The notes: a model not told the origin generated them from the letters alone. Counted from the first letter of the stretch, positions 7,330 to 15,864 are shown. The stretch: DNA of 64,000 nucleotides from Paucidesulfovibrio longus DSM 6739 (GCF_000420485.1 NZ_ATVA01000012.1:186001-250000), one strand, 5' to 3'. Program-made: numbers and translations.

Positions 7330-9726
7330 CTAGAACTTGAAGAGGTTGAAATGCAGGCCCAGGCGGGTGTCGTCGTCGGTCCGCGTGAATTGCAGGCCCA
7401 CGTCGTAGCATTCGCCGACCCAGGTCAGGCGCAGGGTCTTTTCCAGGTCCACGCCTTCGTTGAGGTCGGTGCGGTATTCCATGCCCAGGATCAGGTTCTG
7501 CATCACGTAGATGTTGCCGCCCAGGTGCAGCACCTGCATGTCGCTCGCGCGGCGGCGTTTGTACTCGTCCACCTTCTGGAGCAGGTCGTAGGATATGAAG
7601 GCGTCGCCCACTCCCTCGCGGGTGTAGCGCAGGGTGTGCTCGTGCTCGGTGACCTGCGAGAGGTAGGGAGAGTACCACGACTTGGAGGTCAGCTCCCAGC
7701 CCGCGAACGGCTGGAGCGAGACTTCGGCCATGATGTCCGAGAAGGGCCTGCGTTCGTATTCGTCCAGTTCGTCCTTGCGCGAGGCTTCCAGACGGTCGTA
7801 GCTCTGGGAGACGCGCACCCTGGCGAAGTCGAGATAGTCGTTGGCCAGGGTAGGGGTTTCGCCGTCCGGGCCGAGGGTCACGTATTCGCGCTTGCGGTCG
7901 AAGACGTTGGTCAGGGAGTAGGTGACGAGATCCTCGCCGAAGACGCGGTCGCGTTCGTCGTAATAGGGCAGGTCGCTCTGGCCGGTCTTGCGCGGCACGT
8001 AGGAATAGTCGATGCGCGGCACGAGGCTGTGCTTGACGTCGGTCCAGCGCTCATGGCCCACGTTGTCCTTGGTCAGGGCCAGGGCGTCGGATTCCAGGCT
8101 GTAGGTCTTGTAGACCTCGGAGAAGAGCGAAACCCCCGCCTCCACGGTCAGGTTCATGGGGTTTTCGTCTTCGGAGGTGTTGTTGCCCTCGACCTGTCCG
8201 TTGGCCAGGGTGGTGTTCCCGTCGGTTTCCCACTTGTCCACGGAGTAGAATGCGCTGCGCGCGCCCACGTAGGGGATGACGGTCACGGCGTCCGTGTGCA
8301 GGGGCAGGCTCAGCCGGGGCCGCAGCTCCAGGCGCTGTCCCGTGGTGCCCTTCTCGCGTTGGAAATAGTCGTACTTGGCCTGCCCCTCGAATTCGAGCGG
8401 GGTTCCGCCGATGGAATCCTTGAAGGCGAAGGCGTCCAGCTCGGGCATGCGTTGCAGGGAGTCGTTGTCCCCGGTCTTGCCGTTGCCGTTCATGTAGGAC
8501 GGGTTCTGGTTGTACTCGATTTTTCCGGCCACGCCGAAGGACTGGAAGTCGCGGGTGAGCATGGCCGTGCTCGTGCGCGTTTCCGCGTCCGCCTCGTTGA
8601 TGTCGCGGCCGAACTGGTCGAGCATCTCGTCGCGGCTGGTGCGGTAGCCGTTGTAGCCGTCCGAGAACTCGCGCAGGTAGTCCTGGTCCGAGACGAGGTC
8701 CACGTCCACCATGGCCCGCCAGGACGGGGTTCCGAGGTAGCCGTTGAACTTGCTGCGCCACCACCAGCGGTTGCTGTTGGGCCGCACGAGGCCGTCGCCT
8801 TCCACCGGGTCGTCCTCGTTGCTGTCCTTGCGGTAGGTCATGGCGTCGTTGAGCCAGTCGAAGCGCCAGAAGCCCTTGGTGTAGGAGTCGTCCGCGTGGC
8901 GCAGTTCCAGGCCCTGCATGTAGCCGCGCTTGCTCATGAAGTGCTGGTAGAAGGTGGCGTCCACCTCTTCGCTGACGGCCCAGTAATAGGGCATGTTCAG
9001 CCGGAAGCCGAAGCGGGAGCTGCTGCCCACCTCGGGCATGAGGAAGCCGCTTTGCCGCTTGCCCCCGCCAGCGGGGAGCTTCATGTAGGGCAGGTAGGCC
9101 ACGGGCGTGTCGCGTATGCGGAAGGTCGTGTGCCAGAGCGTTGCGTAGCCGTCCAGGGTGATGTCGCCTTCCTGGGCCTGCACGGACCACGCGGGCTTCT
9201 CCCCGCTGCACGCCGTGACCTTGGCGTCCTTGAAGGTGTAGCTCGCCCCGCTGTATTTGCGGATGTAGGAAGACTCGAAATAGAGATGCGGCTTGACCAT
9301 GAAGACCTTGCCGTCCTTGAGCCAGCCTTCCTTTTTCTTCAGGTCGAACTCGGCCTCGGCCGCCTCCAGGAAATCCCCCTGCCACATGGCGCGGACATTG
9401 CCGCGCAGCAGCAGCCAGCCGGTTTCGCGGTAGTAGCGGGCGAAGTCGGCCCGGAGCGTTTCCGTGCCGTCCGTGAAGGTGGCGTTGCCCTCGACCTCCA
9501 CATACTGGCTGTCGTGCTCCGCAATGATCTTGTCCGCGGTGAAGGTCCACTCGCCCTTTTCGCGCGGGGCCTGGTCCGTTTCGTTGAAGGTCAGGTCGCG
9601 GTCCGAGGCGTAGCGCCGCTCCATGCTCATGGGCGTCTTCTCGCCGAACAGCAGCCAGGGCTGGCCTGCGAAGAAGCAGGTCAGCGCGAGGGTGCAGACG
9701 AGAATCGGAACCAGGCGGCGCTTCAA
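7330..9726 (-). CDS. lptD: LPS-assembly outer-membrane protein LptD
   Basis: A 798-residue LptD/OstA. A signal peptide (about 1-25) is followed by an OstA N-domain with the repeated jelly-roll pattern (GEWTFTADKI, VEGNATFTDG, LLRGNVRAMW) and then by a long beta-barrel rich in aromatic, alternating residues with a terminal Phe. It inserts LPS into the outer leaflet. The start is TTG at 9726: the only reading that retains the signal peptide, with GAGG seven bases upstream. The gene follows hldD by 10 bases, coupling LPS core sugar synthesis to LPS export. No LptE is nearby. Confidence 0.92.
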   Translation of the reverse strand: MKRRLVPILVCTLALTCFFAGQPWLLFGEKTPMSMERRYASDRDLTFNETDQAPREKGEWTFTADKIIAEHDSQYVEVEGNATFTDGTETLRADFARYYRETGWLLLRGNVRAMWQGDFLEAAEAEFDLKKKEGWLKDGKVFMVKPHLYFESSYIRKYSGASYTFKDAKVTACSGEKPAWSVQAQEGDITLDGYATLWHTTFRIRDTPVAYLPYMKLPAGGGKRQSGFLMPEVGSSSRFGFRLNMPYYWAVSEEVDATFYQHFMSKRGYMQGLELRHADDSYTKGFWRFDWLNDAMTYRKDSNEDDPVEGDGLVRPNSNRWWWRSKFNGYLGTPSWRAMVDVDLVSDQDYLREFSDGYNGYRTSRDEMLDQFGRDINEADAETRTSTAMLTRDFQSFGVAGKIEYNQNPSYMNGNGKTGDNDSLQRMPELDAFAFKDSIGGTPLEFEGQAKYDYFQREKGTTGQRLELRPRLSLPLHTDAVTVIPYVGARSAFYSVDKWETDGNTTLANGQVEGNNTSEDENPMNLTVEAGVSLFSEVYKTYSLESDALALTKDNVGHERWTDVKHSLVPRIDYSYVPRKTGQSDLPYYDERDRVFGEDLVTYSLTNVFDRKREYVTLGPDGETPTLANDYLDFARVRVSQSYDRLEASRKDELDEYERRPFSDIMAEVSLQPFAGWELTSKSWYSPYLSQVTEHEHTLRYTREGVGDAFISYDLLQKVDEYKRRRASDMQVLHLGGNIYVMQNLILGMEYRTDLNEGVDLEKTLRLTWVGECYDVGLQFTRTDDDTRLGLHFNLFKF

Positions 9727-9736
9727 ATCGAAACCT

Positions 9737-10714
9737 CTAGCTTGTGAGGTGGATATCGTCCGTTGCCAGGTAGTTCTTTACGTAGTCCGCAGCGCCTTCC
9801 TCCAGGGAGGTGAAGGGCTTGTCGTATCCGGCCGCGCGCAGCTTGGTCATGTCGGCCTGGGTGAAATACTGGTACTTGTCGCGGATGGCTTCGGGCATCT
9901 CGATGAAGCCGATGTCCGGGGTCTTGTCCATGGCCGCGAACACGGCGTTGGCGAGGTCCACCCAGGGCCGGGCCTGCCCGGTGCCCACGTTGAACACGCC
10001 GCCCACGTCCGGGTGCTCCAGCAGCCACCACATCAGATCGACGCAGTCCTTGACGTAGACGAAGTCCCGTTTCTGGCCCCCGTGGGGGTAGTCGGGCCGG
10101 TAGGACTTGAAGAGCTTCATTTTTCCCGTTTCGCCGATCTGCTTGTACGCCTTGCAGATCACGCTCTTCATGTCGCCCTTGTGATATTCGTTCGGTCCGT
10201 AGACGTTGAAGAACTTGAGGCTGGCGATGTGGTCGAGGATGCCGGATTCCAGCGCCCAGAGATCGAAGAGCTGCTTGGAATAGCCGTACATGTTCAGGGG
10301 ACGCAGCGCGCGCAGTCCGGCGTGGTCGTCGGAAAAGCCGAGGCGTCCGTCGCCGTAGGTGGCGGCGGAAGAGGCGTTCACGAAGCGGGCGCCGTGGTTC
10401 AGGCAGAAGCGGCAGACCAGCTGGGTGTAGCGGTAGTTGTTCTCCATCAGGAAGTCGGCGTCCAGCTCCGTGGTGGAGGAACAGGCGCCCATGTGGATGA
10501 TGGCGTCCGTGCGGAAGGGGTCGTGCTCGCGCACGAGATATTTGTGGAACTCGTCCCGGTGCAGATAGTCGGAATATTTCAACCCAACGAGATTCTTCCA
10601 TTTTTCGCTGGTGGAAAGATTGTCCACCACCAGGATGTCGTCCACGCCCATGCGGTTGAGTTGCCAGACCATGGCGCTGCCGATGAACCCGGCTCCGCCG
10701 GTAACGATATGCAT
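9737..10714 (-). CDS. hldD: ADP-L-glycero-D-manno-heptose 6-epimerase
   Basis: A 325-residue extended short-chain dehydrogenase that epimerises ADP-heptose for the LPS inner core. The N-terminal nucleotide-binding motif is TGGAGFIGS, the catalytic YxxxK is in YGYSKQLFD, and the family motif NVYGPNEYHKGDMKS is intact. Length matches the family. It is the first gene of a minus-strand operon with lptD, mutL, alr and a small ORF. The 239-base space before it is shared with the divergent VWA-OmpA gene. Confidence 0.95.
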   Translation of the reverse strand: MHIVTGGAGFIGSAMVWQLNRMGVDDILVVDNLSTSEKWKNLVGLKYSDYLHRDEFHKYLVREHDPFRTDAIIHMGACSSTTELDADFLMENNYRYTQLVCRFCLNHGARFVNASSAATYGDGRLGFSDDHAGLRALRPLNMYGYSKQLFDLWALESGILDHIASLKFFNVYGPNEYHKGDMKSVICKAYKQIGETGKMKLFKSYRPDYPHGGQKRDFVYVKDCVDLMWWLLEHPDVGGVFNVGTGQARPWVDLANAVFAAMDKTPDIGFIEMPEAIRDKYQYFTQADMTKLRAAGYDKPFTSLEEGAADYVKNYLATDDIHLTS

Positions 10715-10851
10715 CGGGCACTCCTCGTGCTTGTCGTTTCGATGTGCTGTGCGCAGTGAGCGCGCCTAAACTATGGCTCTTACTTATTTCCGCAGCCGGA
10801 TGCAACTCCGTGGGGCAAGGCATCATTCGGAGCACATGAGAAATAGCAAAT

Positions 10852-10876
10852 ACCCCCTTGCTTCAATGGGGGATAT
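10852..10876. other. Hairpin in the hldD / VWA-OmpA divergent spacer
   Basis: An imperfect inverted repeat, ACCCCCTT...AATGGGGG with a 5-base loop, lies about 80 bases before the VWA-OmpA start. It has no T-run and could be an operator or leader structure. Nothing else was recognised in this 239-base spacer. Confidence 0.3.
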
Positions 10877-10953
10877 CCGATACTCTTAAAAATGAGGTTG
10901 ATTACCAGAAATGCCTTTACCCAGTTGAAAAATCTTAAGGAAGGAGAAAAGTA

Positions 10954-11982
10954 ATGGTGAACGTCAAAAAGTACACGCTGATCGCCTGCCTGGCGGCGCT
11001 TTCGGCACTGATGGTCTTCTCCACGGCGGCGTTCGCCGGAAAGAAGATCCCCAAGGTGGACAATTTCATTCTCTTCGTGGACCACTCCGGTTCCATGGCC
11101 CAGAAGTACATGGGCAGCGGAGAGACCAAAATCAAACTGGCCAAGAGCATGATGGACAAGCTCAACGCGGCCATCCCCGAGCTCGGCTACACCGGAGCCC
11201 TGTACACCTTCGCTCCCTTTGCCGGGTATGCGCAGCCCGCTCCCTACCGGACCGCGGTCATCGGTCAGGCCATCAGCGGCATTGACACGGACTACGAGAT
11301 CTTCATGCGCCGCACCCCCATGGGCAACGGCCTGATCGACCTCGACCCCGTCCTGGCCAGCCTTGACGGCAAGACCGCCGTGATCATGGTCACGGACGGC
11401 GCGTCCAACATCGGCGCCGACCCGGTCGCCCAGGCCCAGGCCCTCTACGCCAAGTACCAGGGCAAGGTCTGCTTCCACGTCATCAGCTACGCCGACACGG
11501 ACCAGGGCCGCTTGATCGTAGACGAGATCCGCGCTCTGAACTCCTGCTCCGTGCCCGCCGACGGCAGCGGCCTCGTGGCGGACGCCGCCGTTCTGGACAA
11601 GTTCGTCGAGGACGTCTTCTTCACCGAAGCCGCCGAGCCGCAGGCCATGGACGAAACCATCGTCTTCCGCCTGAACTTCGACTTCGACAAGTCGAACATC
11701 AAGGAAGAGATGGTTCCCATCCTGGAGCAGGCCCAGATGCTGCTGCAGGAGCGCCCGGAGCTGAACTACGTGGTCGAGGGCTGGACCGACTCCATCGGCA
11801 CCGACGCCTACAACCTGGGACTGTCCAAGCGCCGCGCCGACTCCGTGACCTCCTGGCTGACCAGCCACGGCATCGCCAAGAGCCGCCTGGAGCCCGTGGG
11901 CAAGGGCGAGTCCACCAAGTTCGACAACACCACGGATGACGGCCGCTACCAGAACCGCCGCGTGGAGATCCGCAGCAAATAG
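10954..11982 (+). CDS. Exported von Willebrand A plus OmpA-domain protein
   Basis: A 342-residue envelope protein. The signal peptide ends near AFA (about 28). A VWA domain (about 36-200) has a MIDAS motif DHSGSM (Asp43, Ser45, Ser47) and the second motif TDGASN. A C-terminal OmpA-like peptidoglycan-binding domain (about 230-342) contains LNFDFDKSNI and GTDAYNLGLSKRRADSV. It probably anchors to the cell wall and presents a metal-dependent adhesion or scaffold surface in the periplasm; the partner is unknown. GAAGGAG lies nine bases before the ATG. It is followed by a secreted unknown gene with which it may work. Confidence 0.88.
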   Translation: MVNVKKYTLIACLAALSALMVFSTAAFAGKKIPKVDNFILFVDHSGSMAQKYMGSGETKIKLAKSMMDKLNAAIPELGYTGALYTFAPFAGYAQPAPYRTAVIGQAISGIDTDYEIFMRRTPMGNGLIDLDPVLASLDGKTAVIMVTDGASNIGADPVAQAQALYAKYQGKVCFHVISYADTDQGRLIVDEIRALNSCSVPADGSGLVADAAVLDKFVEDVFFTEAAEPQAMDETIVFRLNFDFDKSNIKEEMVPILEQAQMLLQERPELNYVVEGWTDSIGTDAYNLGLSKRRADSVTSWLTSHGIAKSRLEPVGKGESTKFDNTTDDGRYQNRRVEIRSK

Positions 11983-12024
11983 AGTTGCGGGCCGCCTGAA
12001 AGGGTGGTAATTTAGACAACGATG

Positions 12025-12057
12025 GGTCCGGGGGATGGATCGCCCATTCCCCGGACC
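12025..12057 (+). terminator. Hairpin after the VWA-OmpA gene
   Basis: A perfect 9-bp inverted repeat GGTCCGGGG/CCCCGGACC with a 15-base loop lies 42 bases after the stop. The following TTGATTGTGTTT is only loosely T-rich, so it may be a weak terminator or an mRNA 3' stabiliser. Confidence 0.45.
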
Positions 12058-12096
12058 TTGATTGTGTTTAATAACCCCCAAACATAACGGACCGTC

Positions 12097-12615
12097 ATGC
12101 GTCTGCACAGATTCATCATTGCCTGCGCCCTGATGGCCCTTTTTGCCATGCCCGGTTCGGCCCTTGCCGAGGAGCCGGTCGGCGACGCCGCCAAGGGCGC
12201 GGCGGATCAGGTTTCCGCAGCGGAAAGCACCGAACAGCTCACGCCGGAGCAACTCGCGGCCAAGAAGAAGGAAGAGGAGCAGCTGAAAATGCACTCCGAC
12301 TTCTCGCGCTTTTCCGATTCCTGGATTGCGCGGCTGAACCGCAGCCATTCCAACGGTTTCAACAACATGAACATCATTGAGGACGGCGGCGTGTTCCGCG
12401 CCCGCTACCACCGCATCGAAAAGCGGAGCAGCGTGGTCCGGGAGTCCCCGTCCCAGCCCGGTCACTATTGCGGCATCCTGCGCTACCAGGACACGGTCTA
12501 CGAGGCCGTGGGCAAGTCCCGCGAGGAGTGCACCGGCGGCGAGTTCGTGCCGGTTTCCGGAACGGCGCGCGCCTTCTCCGAAATCTTTCAATTCAAGAAC
12601 GGCGCCTGGAAATAG
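12097..12615 (+). CDS. Secreted hypothetical protein, 172 residues
   Basis: I do not recognise this family. A clear signal peptide (about 1-24, ending SALA) is followed by a charged Glu/Lys/Ala-rich stretch (about 40-65) and then a compact domain with two Cys (in HYCGILRY and EECTGGE) that could form a disulfide, plus several aromatic residues. No lipobox is present. It follows the VWA-OmpA gene in the same direction after a hairpin, and ends at a strong bidirectional terminator. The ribosome-binding site is weak. A periplasmic role is the most that can be said. Confidence 0.65.
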   Translation: MRLHRFIIACALMALFAMPGSALAEEPVGDAAKGAADQVSAAESTEQLTPEQLAAKKKEEEQLKMHSDFSRFSDSWIARLNRSHSNGFNNMNIIEDGGVFRARYHRIEKRSSVVRESPSQPGHYCGILRYQDTVYEAVGKSREECTGGEFVPVSGTARAFSEIFQFKNGAWK

Positions 12616-12670
12616 CAAGCGCCCTTGCGCCATGTCTCGGCTCCCCTGCGGGGCGCGACAGACGGACGAA

Positions 12671-12710
12671 ACACGAAAAAGCCCGGCCAGTTGGCCGGGC
12701 TTTTTCGTGT
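12671..12710. terminator. Bidirectional terminator between convergent genes
   Basis: A near-perfect 19-bp stem, ACACGAAAAAGCCCGGCCA on the left, with A5 and T5 runs inside both arms. It stops transcription from the secreted unknown on the plus strand and from roo on the minus strand. Confidence 0.9.
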
Positions 12711-12786
12711 TTCGGTGTTCCTGCGTCCGGGGGCGCCGGGCTGCGCGCGCCGGGCGCGGAGCAGGATCAAGGCCGCTGCGGCCGGC

Positions 12787-13998
12787 CTACAGGCCGAGCT
12801 TGGCCTTGATGGCCTGGCCGACCTTGCGTCCCAGGTCGTAGCATTCCCCGTACGTCTCGTGGGTCGGGATGTGCTTGACCTTGACCGAGCCGGGTTCGAC
12901 CGTTTCGAAGTTCATGGACTCCAGCCATTCGTTGAGAACCTTGACGCACTCCCCGCTCCAGCCGAAGGAGCCGAAGGCCGCGCCGATCTTGTTCTGCGGG
13001 CGCAGCCCCTTCATGTAGGTCAGCACGTCGGCCATGCCGGGCAGGATGCCGTTGTTGTGCGTGGGCGAGCCCACGAGCACGGCGGCCGAGTCGAAGACCT
13101 CGGTCATGATCTCGCTGTGGTGGTTGCTCTTCACGCTCATGAGCCGCACGCTCACGCCCTCGTCGACCAGGCCCGTGGCGATGGCCTTGGCCATCTTCTC
13201 GGTGGACTGCCACATGGTGTCGTAGACGAGCACGGCCTTGTTCTTGGGCTCCTGCCGGGCGAATTCCATGTATTTGTCGATGGCGAAGGCCACGTCCTCG
13301 CCCCGGAAGAAGAGGCCGTGGTCCGGGCAGAGCATCTCGATTTCCAGTTCCTTCTCGGCCAGGGACGTCAGCGTCTTCTGGACCACCGGGGAGTAGGGCA
13401 GCACGATGTTGGCGTAGTATTCGGCCATGCGCTTCTCCAGGGTGGAGCGGTCCACTTCGTCGGCGAAACGTTCGCTGGTGGCCCAGTTCTGGCCGAAGGC
13501 GTCGTTGGAAAAGGCGATCTTGGCTTCGGGGACATAGGTCAGCATGGAGTCGGGCCAGTGCAGCATCCTGGTCTCGATGAACTGCAAGGTGTGCTTGCCG
13601 ATGGAGACCTCGGAGCCGGTGGGCACCACTTCCACGGGCCAGTCCGTGTAGTGGAAGTGGGCCTTCATGGCCTTTTCGCCCATGGGCGAGGTCAGGATCT
13701 TCTCGGGCTTGAAGCGCTTGACGATCTCGTCGAGGCAGCCCGCGTGGTCCGGCTCCAGGTGGTTCACGACCACGTAGTCGATCTTGCCTTCCTTGCCGAT
13801 CACCTGGGTGATGCTGCAAAGCATTTCTTCGAGGAATTCGCGCTCGACCGTGTCGATGAGCGTGACCTTCTCGTCCTTGATCAGAAAGTTGTTGTAGGTG
13901 GTTCCCAGCGGGGACTTGGAATAGCCGTGGAAATTGCGCTTGTTCCAGTCCACGACTCCAACCCAGAAGATGTCTTTTATGAGTTCGACGGGCTTCAT
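12787..13998 (-). CDS. roo: Rubredoxin:oxygen oxidoreductase (flavodiiron protein)
   Basis: A 403-residue cytoplasmic flavodiiron protein that reduces O2 to water, and in relatives NO, with electrons from rubredoxin. The N-terminal metallo-beta-lactamase-like domain has the diiron ligands NHLEPDH (His80, Glu82, Asp84, His85). The C-terminal flavodoxin domain has the FMN loops DTMWQST and GSPTHNNG plus GSFGWSGE. AAAGGAAG precedes the ATG. It lies downstream of rubredoxin, its electron donor, past an internal hairpin, and is the last gene of the PerR-linked oxygen-defence cluster. Confidence 0.96.
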   Translation of the reverse strand: MKPVELIKDIFWVGVVDWNKRNFHGYSKSPLGTTYNNFLIKDEKVTLIDTVEREFLEEMLCSITQVIGKEGKIDYVVVNHLEPDHAGCLDEIVKRFKPEKILTSPMGEKAMKAHFHYTDWPVEVVPTGSEVSIGKHTLQFIETRMLHWPDSMLTYVPEAKIAFSNDAFGQNWATSERFADEVDRSTLEKRMAEYYANIVLPYSPVVQKTLTSLAEKELEIEMLCPDHGLFFRGEDVAFAIDKYMEFARQEPKNKAVLVYDTMWQSTEKMAKAIATGLVDEGVSVRLMSVKSNHHSEIMTEVFDSAAVLVGSPTHNNGILPGMADVLTYMKGLRPQNKIGAAFGSFGWSGECVKVLNEWLESMNFETVEPGSVKVKHIPTHETYGECYDLGRKVGQAIKAKLGL

Positions 13999-14034
13999 TC
14001 TTCACTTCCTTTACGGGGTATGATTGCTCAGACG

Positions 14035-14064
14035 AAAAAAGGAGCCGGCCAGGGGCGCAGCTCC
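14035..14064 (-). terminator. Terminator or attenuator between rubredoxin and roo
   Basis: On the minus strand a GGAGC/GCTCC stem with an internal GCC/GGC pairing is followed by T6. Its place between two genes that work together suggests partial read-through or a separate roo promoter. Confidence 0.6.
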
Positions 14065-14103
14065 TCAATGCCGGTGACGGTGTCTCGGCGCGTTCGGCGG
14101 ATC

Positions 14104-14262
14104 CTACTCCTCGGGGCTGAAGCTGCTCTTGGGAGCGCCGCAGATGGGGCAGGCCCAGTCGTCCGGGAGATCCTCGAACTTGGTGCCGGGAGCGATGCCG
14201 GAATCGGGGTCGCCCGCTTCGGGATCGTACACGTAGCCGCAGACTTCACATACGTAACGCAT
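14104..14262 (-). CDS. rub: Rubredoxin
   Basis: A 52-residue rubredoxin, found by translating the short gap between desulfoferrodoxin and roo. It has both CxxCG knuckles binding the Fe(Cys)4 centre ([10 protein letters not shown] at 5 and CPICGAPKS at 39) and the usual core aromatics (Tyr, Phe, Trp). It passes electrons to Roo and to the desulfoferrodoxin iron. Start ATG at 14262 with GAGCAACTGC upstream, a modest ribosome-binding site. Hairpins lie on both sides, so its mRNA level may differ from that of its neighbours. Confidence 0.96.
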   Translation of the reverse strand: MRYVCEVCGYVYDPEAGDPDSGIAPGTKFEDLPDDWACPICGAPKSSFSPEE

Positions 14263-14297
14263 TGCAGTTGCTCCTGTCTATCGCCCCGGAGGGGCGG

Positions 14298-14327
14298 AAA
14301 AACGGGGCCGGCCATGAGCCGACCCCG
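14298..14327 (-). terminator. Hairpin with T-run between desulfoferrodoxin and rubredoxin
   Basis: A 10-bp stem CGGGGCCGGC/GCCGACCCCG (one G-T on the RNA) with a 5-base loop is followed on the minus strand by T5. It looks like an intrinsic terminator inside the operon, so likely leaky. Confidence 0.6.
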
Positions 14328-14344
14328 AAAGGGAGAGTGTCTGG

Positions 14345-14734
14345 TTATTTCGTGGCGGTCCAGAGGCCGTGGATGTTGCAGTATTCACGCGCCTTGAGCG
14401 GGCCGGAAAGTCCGCAGATGCAGAATTCGGCCTCGGGCTTGTCGCCGGGCTTGAGCAGCTTGCTCAGCACGACGTTGCCGACCGTCAGCTCGATCCATTC
14501 GATGTAGTGCTTTTCTTCCATGGGGTGAGCCACGCTGCCGACCTTGACAACGACCTTGTCGCCGTCCTTTTCAATGACGGGGACGTGCTTTTCCTTGGCC
14601 GCGTCAACGGTGTTCTCGGTCATGTGCTTCATTTCCTCGCCGCAACAGACCAGATCGCCGTCTCCGGCGTGGATGGCCATGACGATATTGCCGCAAACTT
14701 CGCACTTGTAGACTTCACCGAGTTTGATACCCAT
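14345..14734 (-). CDS. dfx: Desulfoferrodoxin (superoxide reductase, 2Fe class)
   Basis: A 129-residue superoxide reductase converting superoxide to peroxide without making O2. The N-terminal desulforedoxin-type centre I has all four Cys (CEVCG and VCCGEEM). Centre II ligands are His in TEN...EKHVP (with the Glu-Lys pair), the two His of [12 protein letters not shown] and the Cys/His of YCNIHGLW. It begins 17 bases after rubrerythrin and precedes rubredoxin, its likely electron donor. All metal ligands are present. Confidence 0.97.
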   Translation of the reverse strand: MGIKLGEVYKCEVCGNIVMAIHAGDGDLVCCGEEMKHMTENTVDAAKEKHVPVIEKDGDKVVVKVGSVAHPMEEKHYIEWIELTVGNVVLSKLLKPGDKPEAEFCICGLSGPLKAREYCNIHGLWTATK

Positions 14735-14751
14735 GAGCTAGCTCCTTGTGG

Positions 14752-15324
14752 TTACCAGTTGGTCGCTTTGACCTCGAAATGGGCCTGCGGATGATCGCAG
14801 GCGGGACAACGTTCCGGAGCGGCGCTGCCGGTGTGGTTGTAGCCGCAGTTGCGGCAACGCCAGACTACGGTTTCGTCCTTCTTGAAGACCCGGTCGCTCT
14901 CTATGTTGCGGATCAGGGCGCGGAAGCGTTCCTCGTGGTAGGTTTCCGCCTTGGCGATGCTTTCGAAGACGGCCGCAATGTTCGCGAAGCCCTCTTCGCG
15001 GGCCACCTTGGCGAACTCGGGATACATGCTTGCGTGCTCGTGCTCTTCGCCGTCCGCAGAGGCCTTGAGATTGTCGAGCGTGCTGCCGATCACGCCTGCG
15101 GGAAAACTCGCGGTGATCTCCGTCTCTCCGCCTTCGAGGAACTTGAAGAGCCGTTTGGCATGTTCTTTCTCATGCCCGGCGGTTTCCTCGAAGATCGCCG
15201 AAATCTGAACGTAGCCTTCTTTTTTGGCCACGCTGGCGAAGTACGTGTAGCGGTTGCGGGCCTGGGATTCGCCCGCAAACGCGGTCAGCAGGTTTTTTTC
15301 GGTACGGGTTCCTTTGAGCGACAT
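14752..15324 (-). CDS. rbr: Rubrerythrin
   Basis: A 190-residue peroxide-reducing rubrerythrin of the cytoplasm. The N-terminal four-helix ferritin-like domain carries the diiron carboxylates and His in EETAGHEKEH and AKAETYHEERF, plus an ExxxR near residue 19. The C-terminal rubredoxin-like domain has CRNCGY and CPACDHPQ. It follows perR and precedes desulfoferrodoxin, so peroxide made by superoxide reductase can be removed by the neighbouring product. Length is typical. Confidence 0.96.
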   Translation of the reverse strand: MSLKGTRTEKNLLTAFAGESQARNRYTYFASVAKKEGYVQISAIFEETAGHEKEHAKRLFKFLEGGETEITASFPAGVIGSTLDNLKASADGEEHEHASMYPEFAKVAREEGFANIAAVFESIAKAETYHEERFRALIRNIESDRVFKKDETVVWRCRNCGYNHTGSAAPERCPACDHPQAHFEVKATNW

Positions 15325-15407
15325 GAATAGTCTCCTTCAAGCAAGGACGATCAAGCCCATGCTTTAGCATAAGAACGTGAGGGGGGAAACCTTTTCGCTG
15401 TAAATAA

Positions 15408-15806
15408 TCAACAGGTCTTGGAAGCGCAGGCCGGGCAGGTTCCCTCGAATTCGATGTTGCATTCGTCGATGTCGAAACCCATGCAGTCCTCTTGCGCGAG
15501 CAGAGGGGCTTCCAGGTGCACGGGGACGTCCTCGACCCGGTGGCAGGTTTTGCAGCGGATATGGGCATGCGGCATGGCGTTTCCGTCGAACCGCTTCTGG
15601 GCGCCGGCCGGGCCGACCTTGCGGGCGAGGCCCTGGGCGCAGAGAAATTCAAGGTTGCGATAGACCGTTCCGAGGCTGATCCTCGGCATGATCTTCCGAA
15701 CCATGTCGTAGACTTCGTCAGCAGTGGGATGGGAGGTAACTTTCCGGAGTTCCTCAAGAATGACTTTGCGTTGCTTGGAAAGCCTGAACTGGGTTTGTTC
15801 TTCCAT
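15408..15806 (-). CDS. perR: Fur-family repressor, PerR-like
   Basis: A 132-residue winged-helix regulator. The DNA-binding domain includes SHPTADEVYDMV and ISLGTVYRNLEFL. The metal region has HAHIRCKTCHRVEDV, and a C-terminal second zinc-type pair CPACASKTC. Position directly upstream of rbr-dfx-rub-roo, and the absence of iron-uptake genes, argue for a peroxide-sensing PerR rather than Fur. It probably controls itself and the cluster through the palindrome that overlaps its own promoter. Confidence 0.88.
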   Translation of the reverse strand: MEEQTQFRLSKQRKVILEELRKVTSHPTADEVYDMVRKIMPRISLGTVYRNLEFLCAQGLARKVGPAGAQKRFDGNAMPHAHIRCKTCHRVEDVPVHLEAPLLAQEDCMGFDIDECNIEFEGTCPACASKTC

Positions 15807-15828
15807 GGTACACCTCTCCGTATTGGTG

Positions 15829-15864
15829 GGAATAATTCCTAATACGTTTAAGCGTACCTGTCAA
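15829..15864 (-). promoter_or_regulatory. perR promoter with candidate PerR operator
   Basis: On the minus strand a perfect -35 TTGACA (15859-15864) is followed after 17 bases by a weak -10 (TAGGAA, 15836-15841). A perfect 11-base inverted repeat GGAAT-A-ATTCC (15829-15839), extended by partial outer pairs, covers that -10. This is the geometry of an autorepressor; assignment to PerR is inference from position. Confidence 0.6.

Noticed and set aside
6412-9747. An open reading of 1111 residues on the plus strand across mutL and lptD
   Set aside because: It is antisense to two well-supported genes; the composition (Arg/Ala/Val/Gly-rich) and lack of motifs are typical of shadow frames in GC-rich DNA.
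10715-10953. Searched for tRNA or a small RNA in the hldD/VWA-OmpA spacer
   Set aside because: There is one imperfect hairpin but no cloverleaf or T-run.
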